DNA of 64,000 bases, taken from the NCBI GenBank assembly GCA_035405785.1, contig DAONJS010000001.1, forward strand, positions 248,001 through 312,000. Reading direction: 5' to 3'. This DNA is from BPGX01 sp035405785. Its GTDB lineage: Bacteria > Bacteroidota > Bacteroidia > B-17B0 > Aurantibacillaceae. Below are positions 34,815-43,501 of the stretch, piece after piece (the first letter of the stretch is position 1; every line of letters starts with the position of its first letter). The notes under the pieces were generated by a model. That model saw only the letters and a list, made by a program, of their open reading frames with translations, had not been told where the DNA came from and made no database searches. A program made the translations under genes and the position numbers.

Positions 34815-36824
34815 CTACTCCAACATTTTCGCAAACTCTTCTTCTGAAATAATTTTGACACCTAACTCTTTTGCTTTTTTAATTTTTTCAGGGCCAGGAT
34901 CTTCACCTGCAAGTAAATAAGATGTTTTTTTACTTACTGAAGAAGTATTTTTTCCACCATTTTGTTCTATTAAATCTTTTAATTCATCTCTGCTCCATCT
35001 TTTGAATGTGCCAGAAATAACAATAGTTAATCCTTTTAATTTATCTGAAGTTTGAAAATTGCCTTCTATTTCAAATTTTAATCCATGCTGTTTGAGTCGT
35101 TTTATAATATCAATATTTTGGGGCTTCTTAAAAAATTCTTTGATAGATAAAGCAATGGTTTCACCAACATCTTCTATTTGAGTTAATTCTTCTACGCTCA
35201 TTTTTTCCAGTTTATCAATACTTCCAACTCTGCGGGCAATTTTTTTGGCTAATGTTTCTCCTACATGTCTTATTCCTAATCCAAATAATACTCTTTCAAA
35301 TGGTCTGTTTTTGCTTTCTTTGATACCATTAATGATATTTTGAGCAGATTTCTCTCCCATTCTTTCAAGTGGAATCAATTGATGTTCTTTAAGTTCATAC
35401 AAATCAGCAACATCTTTAACAAGATGATGATTGTAAAGCAATTCAATTGTTTCTTCACCTAAACTTTGAATATCCATTGCTTTGCGAGAAACGAAGTGTA
35501 TAATTTTACCGATAATTTGTGGCTTACATCCAAATTCATTGGGACAATAATAGGCGGCTTCATCTTCATTTCTTTTAAGAGCAGTGCCACATTCGGGACA
35601 ATGTGTAATAAATTTTACTTTTGGATAATGATGTTCTCTTTTTGAAGTATCAACACCTACAATTTTTGGAATAATTTCTCCACCTTTTTCTACAATTACA
35701 TAATCGTGTTCGTGTAAATCTAATTTTTCAATAATATCTGCATTATGCAAAGATGCTCTTTTTACTTTTGTGCCTGCTAAAAAAACAGGTTCTAAATTTG
35801 CAACAGGTGTAACAACTCCTGTTCTGCCAACTTGATAAGAAATAGATTTTAATTGTGTAACTGCTTGCTCTGGTTTATATTTATAAGCCACAGCCCAGCG
35901 AGGAGATTTTGCAGTATTGCCAAGTGTTTTTTGATAATTCAAATCATTTACTTTAATTACAACACCATCTGTTTCGTAAGGTAAATCCCATCTTTTTTCT
36001 TCCCACTTTTCAATAAATTTTTTTACTTCATCAATGCCATTGCATAATTCTGCATTTTCATTGACTTTAAATCCCCATTCTTTCAATTGTTTTAAGCATT
36101 CCCAGTGAGTTTGATAGGGTAAATGATCTGCTAAAAGATAATACAAAAAACTATCCAGATGTCTTTTGGCTACTTCGGATGAATCTTGAAGTTTCATAGT
36201 TCCAGATGCCGCATTTCTTGGATTTGCAAATGGTTCATCACCTATTTCTTGTCTTTCTTTATTGAGTTTTTCAAATGTTTTTATGGGCATAAAAATTTCT
36301 CCTCTTACTTCAAATTCTTTTAAATAATGACCTTTTAATTTCAAAGGAATAGAGCGAATAGTTTTAGCATTAGGCGTTACATCATCGCCTTGAATGCCAT
36401 CTCCACGAGTAACGGCTTTTTCTAAATGTCCATCTTTATACCACAAACTAATACTTAATCCGTCAATTTTTAATTCACAAACATATTCAACATTTTCATT
36501 CATTGGAATATCTAAAATTTCTTTTACTCTTCTGTCAAAATCAATGAGTTCATCAATGGAGTATGTATTGGATAATGAGAGCATTGGATATTTATGCTTC
36601 ACTGTAGGAAATATCTTTGTAATAGTGCCGCCAACTCTTTGTGTAGGTGAGTTGGGTAAAACTAAATCGGGATATTTTTTTTCTAATTCCTGTAACTCTT
36701 CAAGTAATTTGTCAAATTCATAATCGCTGATAATAGGTTGATCTAATACATAATATCTATAATTGTGATCTTCAATTTGTTCTGCTAATTCTTTCATTCT
36801 TTTTTGAATAGCTTCTTTATTCAT
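34815..36824 (-). CDS. ligA: NAD-dependent DNA ligase LigA
   Basis: The ATG at 36824 gives 669 residues; a TTG at 36839 coincides with the expected transcription start and is rejected. The adenylated Lys is in CELKIDGLSISLWY near residue 121. SPTQRVGG, the RGDGIQGDDVT motif, FANPRNAASGTMK, the 4-Cys zinc finger (CPECGTAL and YYCPNEFGC near 415), HhH repeats and a C-terminal BRCT domain (about 595-669, LTIVISGTFKRWSRDEL) follow. It seals nicks in replication and repair. Length is normal. Confidence 0.96.
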   Translation of the reverse strand: MNKEAIQKRMKELAEQIEDHNYRYYVLDQPIISDYEFDKLLEELQELEKKYPDLVLPNSPTQRVGGTITKIFPTVKHKYPMLSLSNTYSIDELIDFDRRVKEILDIPMNENVEYVCELKIDGLSISLWYKDGHLEKAVTRGDGIQGDDVTPNAKTIRSIPLKLKGHYLKEFEVRGEIFMPIKTFEKLNKERQEIGDEPFANPRNAASGTMKLQDSSEVAKRHLDSFLYYLLADHLPYQTHWECLKQLKEWGFKVNENAELCNGIDEVKKFIEKWEEKRWDLPYETDGVVIKVNDLNYQKTLGNTAKSPRWAVAYKYKPEQAVTQLKSISYQVGRTGVVTPVANLEPVFLAGTKVKRASLHNADIIEKLDLHEHDYVIVEKGGEIIPKIVGVDTSKREHHYPKVKFITHCPECGTALKRNEDEAAYYCPNEFGCKPQIIGKIIHFVSRKAMDIQSLGEETIELLYNHHLVKDVADLYELKEHQLIPLERMGEKSAQNIINGIKESKNRPFERVLFGLGIRHVGETLAKKIARRVGSIDKLEKMSVEELTQIEDVGETIALSIKEFFKKPQNIDIIKRLKQHGLKFEIEGNFQTSDKLKGLTIVISGTFKRWSRDELKDLIEQNGGKNTSSVSKKTSYLLAGEDPGPEKIKKAKELGVKIISEEEFAKMLE

Positions 36825-36843
36825 AAACAGATTTTTCAATGGA

Positions 36844-36887
36844 CAAAGGTATAAATTTTATCAATGAGTATAAAATGCTTATATTTG
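36844..36887. promoter_or_regulatory. Divergent promoter pair (ligA left, small basic protein right)
   Basis: On the minus strand TACCTTTG (36851-36844) serves ligA; its -33 part is weak. On the plus strand TTTT (36856-36859), 20 bases, TATATTTG (36880-36887) serves the gene starting at 36894. The two -7 boxes are 28 bases apart, so the polymerases would compete for the same DNA. Confidence 0.6.
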
Positions 36888-36893
36888 TATGCA

Positions 36894-37232
36894 ATGAAAA
36901 GTTTGAAAAAAATATTAGTTGTTTTATTTTTACTATTGGTAAATTTTGTTATTGGGCAAATACAGTATTTAGAAGCATTTAAGTATCAAGGTAAAACAAA
37001 AGCAGAAATTCAAAAAGAAAGATATATTGAAAAACAAGAAAGAAAAGAAGCAAGAGAGGAGAGAAAATTAAGACGATTAGAAAAAAAGATGATTAAAAAA
37101 CATCATAAAAAATTACAGGATAAAAAGACCTATAAAAGAATGAAAAAGAGTAGAAAAAAAGCCACAATGTATAATGAAAATAAAAGAGAATTTTTTCTCA
37201 AAAGATGGTTTCAGAAATTAAGAAAAAAGTAA
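36894..37232 (+). CDS. Small, very basic secreted protein
   Basis: This 112-residue protein of unknown family starts at the ATG at 36894 (MKSLKKILVVLFLLLVNFVIGQ, a signal peptide). An upstream ATG at 36864 lies before the promoter. The mature part is dominated by Lys, Arg and Glu in helix-forming order (EKQERKEAREERKLRRLEKK), then KKHHKKLQDKKTYKRMKKS. It would be an extended charged helix in the periplasm, perhaps binding LPS, peptidoglycan or nucleic acid. No motif supports a choice. Confidence 0.6.
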   Translation: MKSLKKILVVLFLLLVNFVIGQIQYLEAFKYQGKTKAEIQKERYIEKQERKEAREERKLRRLEKKMIKKHHKKLQDKKTYKRMKKSRKKATMYNENKREFFLKRWFQKLRKK

Positions 37233-37369
37233 GATTGCTTGTTTTGTGAATAATAAAAGAATTTTAATTGTATCAATAAATTAGTAATTAACTTTACCGC
37301 AACATTTGTTTAAAGATAATTTCATTTATCCTTAAATTAAATTAAATTAATTGTTTTGAAAAATTTGAA

Positions 37370-39307
37370 ATGAAAACTATTAGTAGCATTTATTTAATTA
37401 TTAAAACATATTTACTTTCAGTAAGTATTTTTTTTGTTTTTAGAGTAATTTTATTTTTCAATGAAATAGAAAAAGTAAATTTAAATGATGTATCTATATA
37501 TACAATCATACAGGCATTTATAATGGGTTTAAGATTTGACACAGTAATTGCAGGTTATATTTTAATTATTCCAGCAATATTGCTTTTTGTAGTAGATATT
37601 TTGAATGCAAATCATGACAAAATTAAAAAGTTTATTTTTTATTGGACATTCGTTTTATTTTCAATTAGTTTTTTTATTTGTGCTGTTGATATACCTTATT
37701 TTCATCAATTTTATGAACGTTTATCAGTTGGAGCATTGGGATGGTTTGATCATTTTGATTTTGTTGTTTTAATGGTATTTCAAGAAAAAACAAACTTTAT
37801 CTATTTGTTTTTATTCTTAACACTCACCAGCATATATTATTTCTTACTAAAAAAGATATTTTCAGAAAATAGAGTTTATCCAACTTTAAGCAAACAATTA
37901 TCTGTTATTTTTTCTGTAATGTTTTTGTTATTAATTCTTTTAGGAATAAGAGGACGAATTTCCTTCAAATCACCTATCAGAGTGGGCACTGCTTATTTTT
38001 CAGAAAATTCTTTTTTGAATAAATTAGGATTAAATCCAGCATTTACATTTTTGAAAAGTTATTTAGAAAGCAAAAGTAAAGATAATATAATTGTTCGCTT
38101 AATTGATGATGCAACAGCAGAAATAAAAATAAAAGAATATTTACACATATCTCAAAATAAATATCCTTCGCCTATAGCAAGAGATGTTATTCCAGATACT
38201 AATATTTCAAATAAACCGAATATAGTTTTAATTATTATGGAAAGTATGTCTGCGGCTAAAATGAAAAGATTTGGCAACTCAAATAATCTCACGCCCTTTT
38301 TAGATAGTTTATCTGAATGCTCTTTATTTTTTGAAAACTTTTATTCAGCAGGCAAGCATACATTTAATGGGGTATTTAGCACATTGTTTTCATTTCCTGC
38401 ATTGTATAGGCAGCACCCTATGAAACAAATTCGTAAATACGATGGAATATCAAGTGTTTTGAGGGATTTTGGTTATACAACAACATTTTTTACTACTCAC
38501 GACGCACAATTTGACAATATGGAAGGATTTTTGAGAGAAAACGATTTTCAAAATATCATTAGTCAGGCAGATTATCCATTAAAAGAAATTAAAACCACAT
38601 TGGGTGTTCCTGATGATTATATGTTTAAATTTTCAATTCCAGTAATAAATCAATTATATCATCAAAATCAACCATTTTTTGTAGCATTTTTAACAGCAAG
38701 CGATCATCAGCCATATTACATTCCTGAATATTTTCATCCTAAAAATAAAGAACCTAACTTACAAATTGTTGAATATGCTGATTGGTCATTGAAACAATTT
38801 ATTAAAATGGCTTCACAGCAAAAATGGTTTGATAATACTATTTTTGTATTTGTAGCAGATCACGGTGCATACATTGATGCACAATATGATATAGCCATGA
38901 ACTATTTTCATATTCCTTTAATTATTTACGCACCAAAATTGATTTCAAAATATAATTACAAAGACATTGGAAGTCAAATAGATTTATTTCCAACTCTTAT
39001 GGGGATATTAAAAAACAAGTATGTCAATAATACTTTAGGAATTGATTTACTAAAAGAAAAAAGAAAATATGCAATAGTAAATGATGATGATAAAATTGGC
39101 ATAATTGATTCAAGTTATTTGTGTATAATGAAAGATAATGGTAGTAAAATTGAATTATATCATTATAAAAACAACGATAAGAAAAATTATTATGATGAAA
39201 ATAAAGCCAAAGGTGATGAAATGGCAGAGTATGCAAAAGTTTGCTTACAAATTACACAAAATATGATTTTAAAAAAACAAACTTCTGTGAAGAAAACATT
39301 AAACTGA
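37370..39307 (+). CDS. LTA-synthase-like membrane sulfatase / phosphoglycerol transferase
   Basis: This 645-residue protein has five N-terminal membrane segments (to about residue 215) and an extracytoplasmic alkaline-phosphatase-fold domain. The metal and nucleophile motifs are IVLIIMESMSAAKM, the Thr in GKHTFNGVFSTL, HDAQFDNMEGF, TASDHQPYY and FVADHGAYID. LtaS-type enzymes move phosphoglycerol from phosphatidylglycerol; in Gram-negative bacteria relatives decorate periplasmic glucans, LPS or lipids. Transferase or phosphatase role is likely, substrate unknown. The 70-base leader holds an AAATT repeat at about 37332-37350 and a near-consensus -7 box TAACTTTA at 37289. Confidence 0.83.
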   Translation: MKTISSIYLIIKTYLLSVSIFFVFRVILFFNEIEKVNLNDVSIYTIIQAFIMGLRFDTVIAGYILIIPAILLFVVDILNANHDKIKKFIFYWTFVLFSISFFICAVDIPYFHQFYERLSVGALGWFDHFDFVVLMVFQEKTNFIYLFLFLTLTSIYYFLLKKIFSENRVYPTLSKQLSVIFSVMFLLLILLGIRGRISFKSPIRVGTAYFSENSFLNKLGLNPAFTFLKSYLESKSKDNIIVRLIDDATAEIKIKEYLHISQNKYPSPIARDVIPDTNISNKPNIVLIIMESMSAAKMKRFGNSNNLTPFLDSLSECSLFFENFYSAGKHTFNGVFSTLFSFPALYRQHPMKQIRKYDGISSVLRDFGYTTTFFTTHDAQFDNMEGFLRENDFQNIISQADYPLKEIKTTLGVPDDYMFKFSIPVINQLYHQNQPFFVAFLTASDHQPYYIPEYFHPKNKEPNLQIVEYADWSLKQFIKMASQQKWFDNTIFVFVADHGAYIDAQYDIAMNYFHIPLIIYAPKLISKYNYKDIGSQIDLFPTLMGILKNKYVNNTLGIDLLKEKRKYAIVNDDDKIGIIDSSYLCIMKDNGSKIELYHYKNNDKKNYYDENKAKGDEMAEYAKVCLQITQNMILKKQTSVKKTLN

Positions 39308-39309
39308 AA

Positions 39310-39846
39310 TTAGATTAGTTGATATTTTTTAGCGACAAAAATTAAATTTAAAATTTCATGTTCTTGTCCTGTAAGTAATTCGTGTTTTGATTTTTCTTGA
39401 AGTAATGCAATAGTTTCCTGTAAATCTTTTAATTGATTTTGAGTTTGCAAAAGACGATTTTCATTTATGGTATAACCTTTAATAATATGTTCTCTTAAAG
39501 TTTTTGTAGCCCAAATACGAAATTGTGTGCCCCGTTTGGAATTAACACGATATCCAACTGAGATAATTACATCAAGATTATAAAAATCTACTTCCCTTTT
39601 TACTTCTCTTTTGCCTTCTTTTTGAACTATCCGGAATTTCCGAATAGTTGAATTTTCCTGTAATTCCCCCTCTTTGTATATTTTTTTAATATGTTCATTT
39701 ATTGTTGGGACACTTTTATCAAAAAGTAAAGCCATTTGCTTCTTAGTAAGCCAAACAGTTTCATCTTCTAAACGAACCTCTAATTTTGGTCCATCTTTTG
39801 AATCATAAATTATTATTTCGCCTTTATTTATTCCTTCTTTTATCAT
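39310..39846 (-). CDS. RhuM-family protein, probably truncated
   Basis: The ATG at 39846 gives 178 residues (MIKEGINKGEIIIYDSKDG); a GTG at 39861 is less likely. The RhuM core is complete: VRLEDETVWLTKKQMALLF, DKSVPTINEHIKKIYKEGEL, YNLDVIISVGYRVNSKRG and FRIWATKTLREHIIKGY. Known members are about 330 residues or more, and many carry a further helical or Fic/Doc-like region. Here the frame ends soon after HELLTGQEHEILNL with an unrelated IFVAKKYQLI, right against the converging sulfatase gene (2-base gap). RhuM genes are typical of genomic islands; function is unsettled (DNA-binding or toxin-like). It is probably a shortened remnant. Confidence 0.75.
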   Translation of the reverse strand: MIKEGINKGEIIIYDSKDGPKLEVRLEDETVWLTKKQMALLFDKSVPTINEHIKKIYKEGELQENSTIRKFRIVQKEGKREVKREVDFYNLDVIISVGYRVNSKRGTQFRIWATKTLREHIIKGYTINENRLLQTQNQLKDLQETIALLQEKSKHELLTGQEHEILNLIFVAKKYQLI

Positions 39847-39864
39847 GAATAAACTATACACGCA

Positions 39865-42800
39865 TTAAAAATCTGTGGCAATAGAGAAATAATTAATGTT
39901 TGGTAATACTTTCCAATCGTCTATGCCCCAACCAAAATCTAATCTCATAAAATAACCAAATAATTTTCCACGAAAACCAAATCCAAATGACCCAACAATT
40001 GGATTTTTGAAATTGTAAATGGTAATAATAAATGGATTGTAATAAAAGATATTTTTGTTTATTGTATTTTCTTCACTTGTTGGATTCCATCCATACCATG
40101 CACCGCCAATATCTGTAAAAATAATTCCTTGAAATGTTCTCCAAAATTCTGAACGAATGTCTCTAAATATGTAGCGAATAAATGGCGAACGTAACTCACT
40201 ATTTAATACAATAAAATTGTTTCCATTTCTTATGTTTTGTTTAAATCCTCTCATATTTGTGGCAAGCGTTTGAAACTGATATTCATTAGAATGAATGATA
40301 TTAATAGTATTATCAAACTTTGGCGTAAACCAATTATCAACTCCTCCCAAATAATAGATTAATTTATCTGTGCCTGCCGACCCCCCATAAGCAAGGCGAT
40401 TGCACCAATACAGATATTTATGTATTCTCCAATAATTTCTCACATCAAAGCCATAAGTAATTAAGTAATGATTATTTTGATCAAGTTTTTGCATGTATTC
40501 TATCCATGCTTTTCCTCTCCATCCTTCATATAAATTGATGTCTCTGTATCTGCTGTTGTCTAATACAAGTTCTACTTTACCGCCACCATATCTATCTACC
40601 TGATTGGGTTTGGGCAATGATATATCGTTTGTAGAAAGAAAAATGGCCTCATCATTTCTGTATTGCAAAGATGTTCGTAGAGATAATACTTCACTAAATG
40701 GATATTTTACTGTATATCTTCCGTTATATGAAATAACTTTTGCAACATTACCATAAAAATCTCCAATCTTAACAAACATTTGACGATGTATTAACCACTG
40801 ATGATCATATAAATTTTTTCTAAATTCATAGCCTAATAAAAATTCATTATCCAAAGACCCTGCTATTCTGAATCCTGCAATGATGGCCTGATTTTCAAAT
40901 AAATCATTTAAACCAATTTTTGTAATAAAATTAAAACCAGGATTTAAATAAACTGGATATGCCCCTCCTGTAAATCTTTGATAAGTTGGAAAAAGAAAAC
41001 TATTATTGAGTTGTGTTAATACATGGTCTGCATAAAATGTAGTGTAATAATTTTGTTGAATAGGAAAATTATAATTTGATGAAAGTGTAGTTGATGTGTT
41101 TTGTTTAACTAATGAAATATTTTTTTTCAAAGTATCTTTTGGTTGAGATTTTACTGGAGTATTTTCATCAAATGTATAGTTTTCAAAATCAATTCCTTTT
41201 TTGTTTTCATTTTCTTGATTATTAGTAGGTGGTGTATTAGGAAGAGGAGATGCAGGAATGAGTGAGAGATTTTTTTCTTTAATGGCAGGATTGATAAGAG
41301 AATTGCGAGCATAAGAACGCATCCATGTGGGTTTTAATTTTTTTTCTTCAATGTAATTTTCTAAAGATGTTTTCATCAAAGACATTGATTCTTTGTAGTT
41401 GCCAAATTTTTTATTAAACAAAATAGTGAAATAAAAATTATCATTTAATAATTGAAAATCTCGGATGAAATAATTGACATTTGATACAGGATAAGTATGA
41501 TAAAAATAACTGTAAGTAACAGAAGTATCCGCTGTTAAAATAGCACTATCAGGTTTTGCCTGAAAAACATTGACAAAGCCATTTGCATCACTTAAAAAAT
41601 AAAATTCATTACTTTTTTTAGTAGATTGAATGGGTTTGTATTCATTGATGTTTGGCGTGTTTGTTACACGAATGAGAATATTTGATTTTTGAGGATAATC
41701 GGTATAAAAAATATCTTTGTAAGGAAAATAGATTTTAAAAAATCTTTTATTATCATTCGTTTTTGAAAGCGTATCACTTGTTCTATTGCTTGAAAATACA
41801 ATGCCTTTATCATTGTTTATAAATGCAGGTTCATCATCATCATAAATATCATCTGTAATTTGTTCTACGCCACCATTATTGATAGTATATACAAAAATAT
41901 CAGATTGTCCTTTTCCTTGTTTAATAGCACTCATTACTAATTTTTTTCCGTCATTGCTGTATTTAAAACTCATTATTTTTTCAAATCCTGTAATGGGCTT
42001 TTTAAATTCTTCATTATTTTCTAAATCAAATGAATGTAAATAAATAACATTTTTATATTCATAAATGGCTATCAACAAATTAGTTTTAGGATGCCACGCA
42101 ACAATAGGATAATATCTATCTTGTTCTCGTTCTAAACGAGGATATAGTTTAAGCAACCTTGTTCTTTTTTTACTTTCTAAATCTTGCACATACAATTTTT
42201 TTTGACCTAAATAATTTGTTACATAAGCAATTTTGTTTTCCTGATAATTGATACTTAATTTTTCAATTGTTTCTTTTTTCTTAAACTTGGGAGTTATTAT
42301 AGCAGATGAATCGTGTCCTTTGCGAGTATTATCTTTTGTTTTGAAATAATGTTTGTTGTATGTGTCAAGCATTTCAAAAAAAACATCATTCACAGCGTTA
42401 CCAATAATAAACACAAAAGCATCATCAGGATTACGATTAATTTTAGTTAAATAAATGATATTAGGAATACTTGCTTCTCCGTAAATATCTGCAATATAAT
42501 ACCATAATGAGTGTCCAGCAATGATAGATGCTCTGCCTTCTAATGTTTTAATATCAGTAATGGTGTTAGTTCTCATTAGTTCAAGGAGTTCTAAATCATT
42601 TTTCACTGTCCAACCTTCTGCCATAAAAGCTGCAAGTCCTTTGATATACCAGTCAGGCAAGGTAAGAGAAGCGTTGTTTTTAATGGCATCTTTTGCTGAA
42701 CCACTGTAAAGATATTTATTAATCATCCACTCTGTAATAGCAAATCTCAAATCTATTTTAAGTTTTTCTAAACTACCATCAAAATACACAAAAACTTTAT

Positions 42801-43167
42801 CACCTATAATTTTTGTATTACCTGCTACATTATTGATTTCATCATATTGTAGTCCGATATTTGACTGAAAAAAATCGTGAATGTTGTTATAAACTATTAC
42901 AGACAATTTATCTTCTAACTGATAATCTAATCTTTTTTCTAATGAATTGATAATAGAAGGTAATTGAGCATACACATATTTAGCAATGTCTTGTCCGCCT
43001 TGATAAGTAAAAACTTTATATTTATCTGCATCAAAGTAAGTCCAGTCAAAAGGTTGATACTGCACTCTGTTTTTACCAAATTCCATTATAGAACCATAAT
43101 AAAATTGAGCAAAATAATTATGACAATAAAATGCAAATGCAATAATTATGAACAAAAATTTTTTCAA
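39865..43167 (-). CDS. Large secreted TolB-propeller / outer-membrane barrel protein with peptidase-like N-terminus
   Basis: The promoter at 43188-43195 rules out starts further up; the TTG at 43167 opens a fitting signal peptide (MKKFLFIIIAFAFYCHNYFAQ), giving 1,100 residues. Residues 25-300 resemble the peptidase-MA/gluzincin-type region found before TolB-like propellers, but where HExxH is expected it reads RFAITEWMINKYLY, so it is probably inactive. Residues ~310-600 have WD40-like PD40 repeats (KYSNDGKKLVMSAIKQGKGQ, FINNDKGIVFSSNRTSD). From about 720 to the end there is an Omp85-like barrel (GGAYPVYLNPGFNF, FGFGFRGKLFGYFMRLDFG). Role is unknown; surface assembly or binding is likely. Confidence 0.72.
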   Translation of the reverse strand: MKKFLFIIIAFAFYCHNYFAQFYYGSIMEFGKNRVQYQPFDWTYFDADKYKVFTYQGGQDIAKYVYAQLPSIINSLEKRLDYQLEDKLSVIVYNNIHDFFQSNIGLQYDEINNVAGNTKIIGDKVFVYFDGSLEKLKIDLRFAITEWMINKYLYSGSAKDAIKNNASLTLPDWYIKGLAAFMAEGWTVKNDLELLELMRTNTITDIKTLEGRASIIAGHSLWYYIADIYGEASIPNIIYLTKINRNPDDAFVFIIGNAVNDVFFEMLDTYNKHYFKTKDNTRKGHDSSAIITPKFKKKETIEKLSINYQENKIAYVTNYLGQKKLYVQDLESKKRTRLLKLYPRLEREQDRYYPIVAWHPKTNLLIAIYEYKNVIYLHSFDLENNEEFKKPITGFEKIMSFKYSNDGKKLVMSAIKQGKGQSDIFVYTINNGGVEQITDDIYDDDEPAFINNDKGIVFSSNRTSDTLSKTNDNKRFFKIYFPYKDIFYTDYPQKSNILIRVTNTPNINEYKPIQSTKKSNEFYFLSDANGFVNVFQAKPDSAILTADTSVTYSYFYHTYPVSNVNYFIRDFQLLNDNFYFTILFNKKFGNYKESMSLMKTSLENYIEEKKLKPTWMRSYARNSLINPAIKEKNLSLIPASPLPNTPPTNNQENENKKGIDFENYTFDENTPVKSQPKDTLKKNISLVKQNTSTTLSSNYNFPIQQNYYTTFYADHVLTQLNNSFLFPTYQRFTGGAYPVYLNPGFNFITKIGLNDLFENQAIIAGFRIAGSLDNEFLLGYEFRKNLYDHQWLIHRQMFVKIGDFYGNVAKVISYNGRYTVKYPFSEVLSLRTSLQYRNDEAIFLSTNDISLPKPNQVDRYGGGKVELVLDNSRYRDINLYEGWRGKAWIEYMQKLDQNNHYLITYGFDVRNYWRIHKYLYWCNRLAYGGSAGTDKLIYYLGGVDNWFTPKFDNTINIIHSNEYQFQTLATNMRGFKQNIRNGNNFIVLNSELRSPFIRYIFRDIRSEFWRTFQGIIFTDIGGAWYGWNPTSEENTINKNIFYYNPFIITIYNFKNPIVGSFGFGFRGKLFGYFMRLDFGWGIDDWKVLPNINYFSIATDF

Positions 43168-43187
43168 CCCAATAATTTTTGAATGGA

Positions 43188-43195
43188 CAAAGATA
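43188..43195 (-). promoter_or_regulatory. -7 element for the propeller/barrel gene
   Basis: TATCTTTG on the minus strand is a full TAnnTTTG match, 20 bases before the TTG start at 43167. An ATG at 43239 lies upstream of it and cannot be used from this promoter. Confidence 0.6.
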
Positions 43196-43310
43196 CGAGA
43201 TTTTTGTTTATGGATAAATGCTCTATATTCAATGCTCAATTTTCAATGCTCAATGCACAAATTTAATTAGTTTTTATACCAAAACAATTCTATATTCCAA
43301 AATTTTTAAA

Positions 43311-43416
43311 ACAAAGTGCACAAAGATAATAACATATTATAAATTACACAATGGACTTGATAAATCTACTAATTCTTGGTGTTCTTTGTTTAAAATCCTT
43401 GTGTTCTTCGTGGTTT
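43311..43416. repeat. Decayed intergenic palindrome related to the CACGCAAAG family
   Basis: The left arm ACAAAGTGCACAAAG (43311-43325) faces TTCTTTGTTTAAAATCC and CTTGTGTTCTTCGTGGTTT (43382-43416). The right end is the well-kept CTTTGTGTTCTTCGTGG form and the left arm is worn. This and the terminator at 43453-43480 fill the 334-base gap 43168-43501, together with a CAATGCTCAA mini-repeat at about 43230-43260. Confidence 0.6.
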
Positions 43417-43452
43417 ATTAAAAATACTTTTTGACAATCTTGTTTAAAACAA

Positions 43453-43480
43453 AAAACCCTCTCACAATGGAGAGGGTTTT
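43453..43480 (-). terminator. Rho-independent terminator after the PhaE-like gene
   Basis: An 11-base perfect inverted repeat (AAAACCCTCTC at 43453-43463, GAGAGGGTTTT at 43470-43480) has a 6-base loop. On the minus strand it is followed by six T. It lies 22 bases beyond the stop codon of the minus-strand gene at 43502. Confidence 0.88.
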
Positions 43481-43501
43481 AAATTTAATACTATGAGATA
43501 A

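Noticed and set aside
37332..37350. AAATT repeats before the sulfatase gene as an operator
   Set aside because: Simple AT repeat with no symmetry; too little to call a site.
43218..43421. 67-codon open frame
   Set aside because: It covers the CAATGCTCAA mini-repeat and the decayed palindrome; no protein character.
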